From NCBI GenBank assembly GCA_021203465.1, contig JAJQBC010000060.1:1-43721 (forward strand): DNA of 43,721 nucleotides, read 5' to 3'. The position numbers were made by a program, and so were the translations under genes. Below are positions 24,062-30,920 of the stretch, piece after piece. Position 1 is the stretch's first letter. Each line of letters starts with the position of its first letter. The notes below the pieces were generated by a model, which was not told the origin of the DNA, ran no database searches, and worked only from the letters and a program-made list of their open reading frames with translations. Origin of the DNA: Lachnospiraceae bacterium. Its GTDB lineage: Bacteria; Bacillota; Clostridia; Lachnospirales; Lachnospiraceae.

Positions 24062-24223
24062 TTCAGAACAGCGTCGAAATGGAAATGCAGACTTTGCAGG
24101 TTTACCTGCTAAAGGCTGTGTTTTCATTTCGGGATGGGCGGAACGCCCATCAAGCCTCAGACATATGACGCGCAAGCGGCATATAGCCTTCGAAGAAGGC
24201 GGTCTGTGGCCTGCTGTTCTGAT
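24062..24223 (+). repeat. 162-bp inverted-repeat element, copy B
   Basis: This is the second copy of the element at 16655-16815, in the opposite orientation. Its ends are TTCAGAACAGC (24062-24072) and GCTGTTCTGA (24213-24222). Internal hairpins match copy A: GCAGGT/ACCTGC, ATGGGCG/CGCCCAT and GCCTTC/GAAGGC. It fills the gap between ptsI and ptsH and is transcribed with them unless it terminates transcription. Confidence 0.85.
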
Positions 24224-24225
24224 TT

Positions 24226-25842
24226 CTAACATTCCCGGATACGTTTCCGAAGCTCGAGCGTACAGCCCGGCGATACGGAAAGCTCATCGATTCCCATCTG
24301 TATAAATTTTGCTGTCATCTCCATATCCGCACCCAGCTCGCCGCAGATGCCGCACCATGCGCCGTGTCTGTGTGCATTCTCGCAGGTCGTCTGAATCAGA
24401 CGCAGAACCGCCTCGTGATGCGGGTCAAAAAAATCATCCAGAGACGGATTCTGGCGATCAATGGCCAGCGTATATTGCGTCAGGTCGTTTGATCCGATAC
24501 TGAAAAAATCTACAAGCGGCGCCAGCTGGTCACTGATAAGCGCCGCGGCCGGCGTCTCGATCATGATACCGAGTTCAAACTCGCCTACCCGGATATTCTC
24601 CCGCTCCAGCTCAAGCCTGACTTCCTCCACAAGCCTCCGGATCCGCACGACCTCTTTCACGGAAATGATCATCGGAAACATGATCGCCAGCGCACCATAG
24701 ACGGACGCGCGCAGCAGCGCGCGAAGCTGCGTCCGGAACACATCTTCCCGTGTCAGGCAGATGTGGATCGCGCGGAAACCCAGCGCCGGATTTTCCTCCT
24801 TTGGCAGATTAAAATAATCGATCTGCTTGTCAGCACCGATATCCAGCGTGCGGATGATAACCTTCCTGCCTCCCATGCGGGACAGGACGGTCCTGTAAGC
24901 TTCAAACTGCAGTTCCTCATCCGGATAGTCGTCGCAGCCCAGATACAGAAACTCGCTGCGAAACAGGCCAATGCCTTCGGAATCATTCTCCAGAACAGCG
25001 TCCACGTCCTCCACGCTGCCGATATTAGAGTAGAGATGAATGTGCTTTCCGCCTTTTGTGACGCTTTCCTTTCCCTTCATCTCCTGAAGCAGGGCACGCT
25101 TCGCGTCGGCTCCGCCCTTCTTTTCAATCATCCTCGCCATGGTCTCTTCATCGGGGTCAATGTAGAGCAGTCCCGCAAAACCATCCACGACCGCCCTGCG
25201 CCCCTGATATGCAAGATCAGGCTCGATGTCGGTCATCACAAGCGAAGGAATATTCATCGTCCTGGCAAGTATCGCGGTGTGGGAATTCGCGGAACCCTTC
25301 TGCGTCACAATCGCCAGTATCTTTGATTTGTCAAATTGCACCGTCTCGCTCGGCGCCAGATCCTCAGCCAGAACGATAACCGGCTCCGGCATTGCCTCCG
25401 GATCCGTCTGCGCGCCGTTCAGGATCGACATCACGCGCTCAGAGATGTCTTTCACATCCGCCGCGCGACCCCGCATATATTCATTATCCATGTTCAGGAA
25501 CATCGCCGCGAGCTGCTCGCCTGTCATAAAGACCGCATATTCGGCGTTCATCCTGTCATTTTCAATAATACTGTGAATGGAATCGTTGTAATCCGGATCG
25601 TCCAGCAGCATCTGATGGACGTCGAAGATCATCGCTTCCTCCTCGCCTACATCCCGGAGAGCCTTTTCATAAAGCCCCTTCAGTTGGTCAAGCGCCTTCC
25701 TCTTTGCATTCTCATAGCGCTCCAGCTCCGCTGCAGTATCCGTAACCTGCTCCCTGCTGACCGCCGTCTGTGCTTTCCTGTAGACGAATATTCTGCCTGT
25801 TGCCACCCCCTTGAATACGCTTCTGCCCTCTTTTACTATCAT
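24226..25842 (-). CDS. ptsI: Phosphoenolpyruvate-protein phosphotransferase (enzyme I)
   Basis: This 538-residue cytosolic enzyme takes phosphate from PEP and passes it to HPr. The active-site His188 is in GSANSHTAILARTMNIPSLV. The PEP-binding domain has LYRSEFLYLG-like LFRSEFLYLG, GNDLTQYTLAIDR and the closing CGICGELGAD with the catalytic cysteine. Length is slightly shorter than typical 570. A GGGAGG site precedes the ATG, 18 bases after the rpoZ stop. The neighbouring gene downstream is ptsH. Sugar EII genes are absent from the window. Confidence 0.95.
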   Translation of the reverse strand: MIVKEGRSVFKGVATGRIFVYRKAQTAVSREQVTDTAAELERYENAKRKALDQLKGLYEKALRDVGEEEAMIFDVHQMLLDDPDYNDSIHSIIENDRMNAEYAVFMTGEQLAAMFLNMDNEYMRGRAADVKDISERVMSILNGAQTDPEAMPEPVIVLAEDLAPSETVQFDKSKILAIVTQKGSANSHTAILARTMNIPSLVMTDIEPDLAYQGRRAVVDGFAGLLYIDPDEETMARMIEKKGGADAKRALLQEMKGKESVTKGGKHIHLYSNIGSVEDVDAVLENDSEGIGLFRSEFLYLGCDDYPDEELQFEAYRTVLSRMGGRKVIIRTLDIGADKQIDYFNLPKEENPALGFRAIHICLTREDVFRTQLRALLRASVYGALAIMFPMIISVKEVVRIRRLVEEVRLELERENIRVGEFELGIMIETPAAALISDQLAPLVDFFSIGSNDLTQYTLAIDRQNPSLDDFFDPHHEAVLRLIQTTCENAHRHGAWCGICGELGADMEMTAKFIQMGIDELSVSPGCTLELRKRIREC

Positions 25843-25860
25843 GCTGCGCCTCCCAACGTG

Positions 25861-26178
25861 TTATGACACTTCACACGTCTCCTCTCCGGCTTCCTCCGGG
25901 ACAGCATCTGCAGAATTCGCAGTTTCCAGCATCGCGCCCTCATCCTCCTCGGCGCGCTCCGGCTCAATCGTCACAAATCCTTTTTCCATCTCCTCAACGG
26001 CAACGGAAAGCGGTTTTTTCCCACGGCTGTCCACAAACGCCTCCTCGCCCGCGACAAGCTGTCTGGCTCGTTTGGCTGTGGCCAGAACGATCGAATAACG
26101 GCTGTTTACCACCGGCATATCGCTCTCTCCCTCACTGTTGATCGTTTTCATTAAATCCGAATAAGACGGGTGTAACAT
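25861..26178 (-). CDS. rpoZ: RNA polymerase omega subunit
   Basis: This 105-residue protein has the omega core MPVVNSRYSIVLATAKRARQLVAGEE and KPLSVAVEEMEKGFV, which help fold the beta' subunit. The C-terminal 40 residues are acidic and poorly conserved, as is common in Firmicutes. It starts two bases after the gmk stop with AAAGGAG, in the conserved yicC-gmk-rpoZ order. Confidence 0.9.
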   Translation of the reverse strand: MLHPSYSDLMKTINSEGESDMPVVNSRYSIVLATAKRARQLVAGEEAFVDSRGKKPLSVAVEEMEKGFVTIEPERAEEDEGAMLETANSADAVPEEAGEETCEVS

Positions 26179-26180
26179 AG

Positions 26181-26828
26181 CTATTCTCCTTTCACCAATT
26201 TCTCTAAGTCTGCCCGTATCAGGGCGATTTTTTCCCTGTTGTGGACAACCCGGGCATGCTCATTCTCGATAATCGAGTGAACCTGCTCTACGCAGGCGTC
26301 CAGATCGTCATTCACAATCAGATAATCGTACTCTTCGATACCCTCCGCCTCCTGGGCGGCACGCCGCAATCGCTCCGCGATCACCTCCGGCGACTCGGTT
26401 CCGCGCCCGGCCAGCCTCTCCATCAGGGTCGGGATATCTTTTGTCATCACGAACAGAAGCACCGCGTTCGGATACTGCTTCTTCACCTTGCGCGCGCCCT
26501 GAATCTCAATCTCCAGGATCACATCGCGCCCCTCGCGAAGCTGCTCCTCCACATAAACTTTCGGCGTTCCATAATAATTATTGACATAACTGGCGTATTC
26601 TATCAGCTCATCGTTCGCAATCATCCGTTCAAACTGCTCCCGGGTCCGGAAAAAGTACTCCCTGCCCTCCTCCTCGCCTGGACGCGGCTGCCGGGTCGTC
26701 GCCGAAACGGACAGCGCATACTGCTCACAGCGGGCGGTCAGTTCCTTCATAATCGTTCCCTTGCCCGCCCCCGAGAAACCCGATACAATAATCAAAATGC
26801 CCTGTCTGTCTTTCCTATGTGTTGTCAT
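26181..26828 (-). CDS. gmk: Guanylate kinase
   Basis: This 215-residue enzyme phosphorylates GMP to GDP. The P-loop is GFSGAGKGT near residue 17. SATTRQPRPGEEEGREYFF is the GMP-binding segment, and ILEIEIQGARKVKKQYPNA follows. Length is normal. AGGAG precedes the ATG by seven bases. The gene sits between yicC and rpoZ, as in many Firmicutes. Confidence 0.97.
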   Translation of the reverse strand: MTTHRKDRQGILIIVSGFSGAGKGTIMKELTARCEQYALSVSATTRQPRPGEEEGREYFFRTREQFERMIANDELIEYASYVNNYYGTPKVYVEEQLREGRDVILEIEIQGARKVKKQYPNAVLLFVMTKDIPTLMERLAGRGTESPEVIAERLRRAAQEAEGIEEYDYLIVNDDLDACVEQVHSIIENEHARVVHNREKIALIRADLEKLVKGE

Positions 26829-26847
26829 GTGCGATCTCCTGTATGAT

Positions 26848-26912
26848 GGGCAGAGCTCGAAAAACCTTCGGTTTTTCTCGTGCGCTTCGCTCGCCGGATG
26901 TGCCCTGTCCGG
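26848..26912 (-). other. Structured gmk leader with competing hairpins
   Basis: The gap between yicC and gmk can form GAAAAACC-N3-GGTTTTTC (26859-26877) inside GGGCA/TGCCC arms (26848-26852 and 26901-26905). CCGGA (26894-26898) can instead pair with TCCGG (26908-26912), trapping TGCCC in its loop. The two outer folds compete, so this could be an attenuator or only a processing site. Confidence 0.35.
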
Positions 26913-27791
26913 CTATTCGATGTTTTGTATCTGTTCTCTTATTTTTTCGATTCCGGTCTTCAGGTTGATGGCGCAGTCGGAGAGCTTCAGGTCGTTCGCC
27001 TTCGACAGCGTCGTGTTCACCTCGCGATTCATCTCCTGTGCAATAAAATCAAGCCTTCGCCCGATCTCTCCACCGGCCTCCAGCACCGATTTCATGGATT
27101 CGATGTGGCTCTTCAGCCGCACGGTCTCCTCGTCGACGCAGATTTTATCTGCAAAAAGCGTCACCTCCGTGAGGATCCGGCTCTCCTCGATCTGCGTGTC
27201 TCCCAGAAGCTCCTCTACCTTATCTGTGAGCTTCTGCCTGTACTCCCGCACGATATCCGGCGATCGCTCCTCGATCTGTGCGACCAGAGCGAGCATTTCA
27301 TCCAGCTTGCCGATGAGATCCGCCCTCAGCGCGTCGCCCTCACGCTCGCGGGCCTCCACAAAGCGCTCGCATGCGCCGCGTAGCGCCTGCTCCAGCAGAT
27401 GCCAGATCTCCTCCTCGTCCTCCTGCTGCTCGCCAATCATCAGCACCTCCGGAAATCTGGCCAGATCGGAAACGCAAATATCATTTTTCAGGCCAAACTC
27501 CCGCTCCATCTGTTCAAAATACTGCATATACTGAGCAGCAAGCGGTGCATTATAAGACAAGGAAGAACTCTTTTTCCCCATATCTTCATAGGAGACAAAG
27601 ACATCCACCTTGCCCCGCGAAATATATTCCTTCAGAATCGCGCGGATCGCCGACTCGAAGGAATTCAGCTTTTTTGGCATCTTGATCGCTGCGTCCAGAT
27701 AACGGTGATTCACGGATTTCATCTCCACCGTGATCTTCCGATCGCCCTCCGATACCTCGCAACGGCCGAAGCCTGTCATACTCTTTATCAT
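26913..27791 (-). CDS. yicC: YicC-family protein (endoribonuclease-like stress protein)
   Basis: This 292-residue protein begins MIKSMTGFGRCEV and ends with EMNREVNTTLSKANDLKLSDCAINLKTGIEKIREQIQNIE, both signatures of the YicC family. The YicC domain covers the first 155 residues and DUF1732 the last 80. Members in E. coli and B. subtilis act as RNases or RNase adaptors. It is followed by gmk and rpoZ, a conserved grouping. Confidence 0.93.
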   Translation of the reverse strand: MIKSMTGFGRCEVSEGDRKITVEMKSVNHRYLDAAIKMPKKLNSFESAIRAILKEYISRGKVDVFVSYEDMGKKSSSLSYNAPLAAQYMQYFEQMEREFGLKNDICVSDLARFPEVLMIGEQQEDEEEIWHLLEQALRGACERFVEAREREGDALRADLIGKLDEMLALVAQIEERSPDIVREYRQKLTDKVEELLGDTQIEESRILTEVTLFADKICVDEETVRLKSHIESMKSVLEAGGEIGRRLDFIAQEMNREVNTTLSKANDLKLSDCAINLKTGIEKIREQIQNIE

Positions 27792-27848
27792 TCTGTTATC
27801 TTCCCCATGCCATAATTATACCTATTATAGTTGATTTTCAAAAGAGCG

Positions 27849-29234
27849 TCAAGTATTCCGCGGCGGTATCAACCGCGCAGCCTGCGCTTTCCGATATTGA
27901 TTGAAGACATAAAAAGAGATGGCTGCCATGATACTGTCCGAAACAAGCTGCGACCAGACAAGCCCGTAGATGCCGAAGAGCGCGTTCATCACGAACAGCA
28001 TCGGAATGTTGATGACCACCCATCTCGTAACGCCCAGAAACAGCGCACGCTTTCCATCACCGAAGGCATTGAAAACATGGACCATGGAAAAGCAGAGAAA
28101 CATCATCGGCGTAGCCAGAATACGCGCGCGGATAAAGTTTGTCCCCAGCTGTACCGTCTGCGCGTCCGCGATAAAAAACTGCATCAGCTGCGTCGCAAAC
28201 AGCTCATAGATACAGATACTCACAAGCCCGACGATGAGTCCGGTTTTCCGCGCACAATGGATGAGGGAATCCATCCGCTCATGATTGCCCGAGGAAAAAT
28301 TGTACGCGACCAGCGGCACCATGCCCTGACAGATACCGATCCCGACATTCAGCGGAAAACGCTCAACCTTCAGAACAATACCGACCGCTGCCAGCGGAAT
28401 ATCTCCATAAGCGACCATCAGACGATCCAGCACTACATAATCGAGGTCAAACAGCAAGACTGTAATGGAAGACGGAATACCAACTTCAAGGATAGAACGG
28501 ATGCTCTCCCTCCGCGGCATGCCTTCCCGGGGATTCATGGTGATGACATGCTGCTCCCTGCCCCGGTAGAGAAAACTTAAGAAATAGCCGCAGGCCACAC
28601 AGTTCGAGATACAGGTCGCGATACCGACGCCGAGCACCTGATAGCCGTCCGGCAGAATCACAAACATGAACAGCGGATCAAGCGCGATGTTCAGAATGCC
28701 GCCCATCGCGATGCCAAAGCTGGCCTTTTTCGAATAACCCACACAGCGAATCAAATTGGAAAGAACATTTGACAGAACCGTCGGGATACCGCCGATTACC
28801 AGCACACAGAAAGTGTAATGCCTTGCATAGACAATCGTATTTTCTCCCGCCCCCACCAGCTTAAGCAGCGGATCCATGAACAGCAGCACAGCGACAGAAA
28901 AAACTGCCGCCAGCGCGATCGCAAGATAAATGCTGAATGCGCTGACCTTCCGCGCCTCCTGCTCCTGTCCTTTTCCGAGCAGCCGGGAGATCAGCGTCCC
29001 ACCACCGACACCGGAAATTCCTGCCAGAGAGATCGTGATATTAAAAACCGGAAGCATCATCGAGATGCCGGCGACCATATAAGGATCGTTCGTCCGGCCC
29101 ACATAGAAGGTGCCCGCCATATTGTAGATCAGCACAATCAGCTGGCTGATCACCATCGGCACCGCCATCAGCCGCAACGCCTGCGGCACCGGCATGGACT
29201 CGAATATTTCCTTTTTCTCTGCTGTCTCACTCAT
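27849..29234 (-). CDS. MATE-family multidrug efflux transporter
   Basis: This 461-residue membrane protein has about twelve hydrophobic segments and the MATE repeat pattern: LRLMAVPMVISQLIVLIYNMAGTFYVGR in the first half, GIPSSITVLLFDLDYVVLDRLMVAYGD opening the second half. It is an ion-coupled antiporter for cationic drugs or metabolites; the substrate cannot be read from sequence. It is divergent from the XRE remnant and appears to be a single-gene unit. Confidence 0.9.
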   Translation of the reverse strand: MSETAEKKEIFESMPVPQALRLMAVPMVISQLIVLIYNMAGTFYVGRTNDPYMVAGISMMLPVFNITISLAGISGVGGGTLISRLLGKGQEQEARKVSAFSIYLAIALAAVFSVAVLLFMDPLLKLVGAGENTIVYARHYTFCVLVIGGIPTVLSNVLSNLIRCVGYSKKASFGIAMGGILNIALDPLFMFVILPDGYQVLGVGIATCISNCVACGYFLSFLYRGREQHVITMNPREGMPRRESIRSILEVGIPSSITVLLFDLDYVVLDRLMVAYGDIPLAAVGIVLKVERFPLNVGIGICQGMVPLVAYNFSSGNHERMDSLIHCARKTGLIVGLVSICIYELFATQLMQFFIADAQTVQLGTNFIRARILATPMMFLCFSMVHVFNAFGDGKRALFLGVTRWVVINIPMLFVMNALFGIYGLVWSQLVSDSIMAAISFYVFNQYRKAQAARLIPPRNT

Positions 29235-29283
29235 CTGTACATTCGCCCTCTTCGTTGTTGCGGTTTACAGCCACTGCCCCTGC

Positions 29284-29487
29284 ATTCGGGAAATCAGTGC
29301 TATCATTGTAGCCAGAGAGGGAAAAAATGTCAAGAAAGCGAATCTCATCTTTGGCATAAAGGAGGCTATCAGCCGCATTGAAACCGGCGAGCGCGTCGTT
29401 CCGGACTATGAACTGCTTTATTTTTCTGAGATTTTTCAAGTGTCGGTAGAGATGCTTCTGAAGGACGATAGCGCTTCCAGTCATTGA
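29284..29487 (+). pseudogene. Remnant of an XRE-family helix-turn-helix regulator
   Basis: The C-terminal portion of this frame, ISRIETGERVVPDYELLYFSEIFQVSVEMLLKD, matches the recognition-helix end and last helices of XRE-type repressors. The N-terminal helices are replaced by IREISAIIVAREGKNVKKANLIFGIKEA, which fits poorly, and no ribosome site or intact start was found. It is best read as a decayed gene. Its stop codon lies inside the left 44-bp direct repeat. Confidence 0.55.
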
Positions 29488-29518
29488 ATCTCTTTGTGCA
29501 ACTTTCACAGATAATATG
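29475..29518 (+). repeat. Left 44-bp direct repeat flanking the toxin-antitoxin cassette
   Basis: This segment matches 30352-30395 at 39 of 44 positions. Both contain TGAATCTCTTTGTGCA and end in ATAATATG. The two copies start 877 bases apart and enclose the promoter and both toxin-antitoxin genes. Confidence 0.85.
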
Positions 29519-29641
29519 AACAATTTGTAAATTCCGGTGACACTTCCCGTTTCTTTGTGTATACTTTAGCTGATTGCTCCATCAGCAAACTCCTGCAAAT
29601 ACTTCCAGAGTATAAAACCACATTTTCAACATATAATAGAA

Positions 29642-29690
29642 AACGTACGTTATGTTCATTGTTGACATTCCGTATGCAAAATATTATAAT
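29642..29690 (+). promoter_or_regulatory. Consensus promoter of the toxin-antitoxin operon with upstream palindrome
   Basis: TTGACA (29662-29667) and TATAAT (29685-29690) are exact consensus boxes with a 17-base spacer. The perfect palindrome AACGTACGTT (29642-29651) lies 10 bases upstream of the -35 box and may bind the antitoxin for autoregulation. The AGGAG ribosome site is at 29707-29711. The rest of 29519-29641 has no gene. Confidence 0.8.
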
Positions 29691-29720
29691 ATAGAAAAAT
29701 GAAAGCAGGAGATGATTCAT

Positions 29721-30146
29721 ATGTTAATGGAGCAGGCCACAGAAGTAAGAAAACAATGGAGTGCTGTCTGTGACAGCGTGATCCATGAAAAGCCAAAATT
29801 TATCAAGCGCACAAGGGACAAAATGTGGTTTTCCAGTCTGGACACCATGGCAGATATTTTAGATGGCTATCATTTTACCGCAGAGAAATATGTAGAAGAT
29901 GATGGCTCCATTACCCTGTCTCTGAACGAGATTGATCTGGTGGAGAATGGGAAAGAGGAGGCAGATACCCGTCTGGCTCTTGGAAAATCCATTCTGGAAT
30001 ACGCGACGGATTACTACAGAGAATATGAGCGTTACAGCCACTCTCCCAATCGCAAAAGCCATATCCCCTATGTGTTCAAGGCTCTGATCATGGATGATCC
30101 GCAGCAGATTGGAGACTGTATCATATGCCAAAATGGAAAGAACTAA
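29721..30146 (+). CDS. Antitoxin of a HicA-type toxin-antitoxin system (RelB/Phd-like)
   Basis: This 141-residue protein begins MLMEQATEVRKQWSAVCDSVIHEKPKFIKRTRDKMWFSS, resembling the N-terminal DNA-binding part of Phd/YefM- or RelB-like antitoxins. The C-terminal part, YVEDDGSITLSLNEIDLVENGKEEADTRLALGKSILEYA, looks like the HicB-type strand and helix that could cap the toxin. The ATG at 29721 is nine bases after AGGAG; ATG at 29712 is in frame but too close. It overlaps the toxin gene by 22 bases, which suggests coupled translation. Confidence 0.75.
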   Translation: MLMEQATEVRKQWSAVCDSVIHEKPKFIKRTRDKMWFSSLDTMADILDGYHFTAEKYVEDDGSITLSLNEIDLVENGKEEADTRLALGKSILEYATDYYREYERYSHSPNRKSHIPYVFKALIMDDPQQIGDCIICQNGKN

Positions 30147-30343
30147 AGAGATTCTGTGAGCACGATGGCTGGGAACTCTATAAAAATACAGATCACTACT
30201 TTTTCAGGAAAACAGATGAAGACGGAAGTATCCGCCTGACGAAAGTTTCGAAAGGTTCCGGGGAAATACATCCGCATATGTGGCAGGAAATTCTGAAAAA
30301 ACAGTTAAAGGTAACACAGGAGTATTTCAACAGTAAAATCTGA
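30125..30343 (+). CDS. HicA-family mRNA interferase toxin
   Basis: This 72-residue protein has the HicA-like double-stranded-RNA-binding pattern: KELKRFCEHDGWELYKNTDHYFFRKTDEDGSIRLTKVSKGSGEIHPHMWQEILKK. His24 is in the position of the catalytic His of HicA. The classic GSH motif of HicA is TDH here, so it is a divergent member. HicA toxins cleave mRNA. The start overlaps the antitoxin gene by 22 bases. The stop is 8 bases before the right direct repeat. Confidence 0.75.
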   Translation: MPKWKELKRFCEHDGWELYKNTDHYFFRKTDEDGSIRLTKVSKGSGEIHPHMWQEILKKQLKVTQEYFNSKI

Positions 30344-30351
30344 TACCGGCA

Positions 30352-30395
30352 TTCCTATCACTGAATCTCTTTGTGCAGCTTTCACAAATAATATG
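30352..30395 (+). repeat. Right 44-bp direct repeat flanking the toxin-antitoxin cassette
   Basis: This is the second copy of 29475-29518, with five mismatches. The open frame of the Rpn-like remnant begins at 30392, inside its last bases, so the repeat marks the truncation point of that gene. Confidence 0.85.
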
Positions 30396-30856
30396 TCCTT
30401 CAGGAATACTGTCTCGTCTCCCTTGACGTATTTCGGAATTTCCCGTATCATAAACCTCAGAACAGGCAGACGGCATGGCTCTCGCTCCTCGCCACGGAAT
30501 CGCTCGCGGACGCGGACGCATGGATACAGATCTATCCATGGCTGGAGGATATCTATCAGGAGATTGCCATGCTTCGTACAAAACCCGTGGAGGTACTCGG
30601 AATGTATTCAGAGATGATACGGACACTGGATCACAATACCCTGAAATTTATCGTGGAAGAGCTGCAACAGGAGGTCGAACAGGAAAAAGCTTCCAAAGAA
30701 GCTGCCGTGAAGGCTGCTCAGGCTGAAAAAGAAACCGCTATGGAGGCTGCCGAGAAAGCCAAACAGGCGGCGAAAGATGCAGAACAAAGGGAAAAAGCGG
30801 CTCGCGCAGAGATTGAAGAACTAAAAAGGCAGCTTACAGAACTGAAAAGACAATAA
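30392..30856 (+). pseudogene. 5'-truncated Rpn-like nuclease gene, C-terminal part only
   Basis: The frame is open from 30392 to the stop at 30856, but the first ATG with a plausible product is at 30569. Translation upstream of that reads QTAWLSLLATES, then DAWIQIYPWLEDIYQEIAMLRTKPVEVLGMYSEMIRTLDHNTLKFIVEELQQEVEQEK. This matches the C-terminal half of Rpn/PD-(D/E)XK transposase-like proteins of Lachnospiraceae. The nuclease core is missing. The last 45 residues are a Lys/Glu/Ala-rich coiled coil. A 95-residue protein from 30569 could still be made, but no good ribosome site was seen. Confidence 0.65.
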
Positions 30857-30873
30857 CAGATGTCAAAATGAAA

Positions 30874-30894
30874 AATCGGAGTGGAAATCCGATT
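30874..30894 (+). terminator. Possible weak terminator before rqcH
   Basis: AATCGGA (30874-30880) and TCCGATT (30888-30894) form a perfect 7-bp stem with a 7-base loop, followed by CATTTA. The U-tract is poor. Confidence 0.35.
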
Positions 30895-30920
30895 CATTTA
30901 CATAAGGAGCAAACGCAACT

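Noticed and set aside
29475-30395. Complete insertion sequence around the toxin-antitoxin genes
   Set aside because: The flanking repeats are direct, not inverted, and no transposase gene lies between them.
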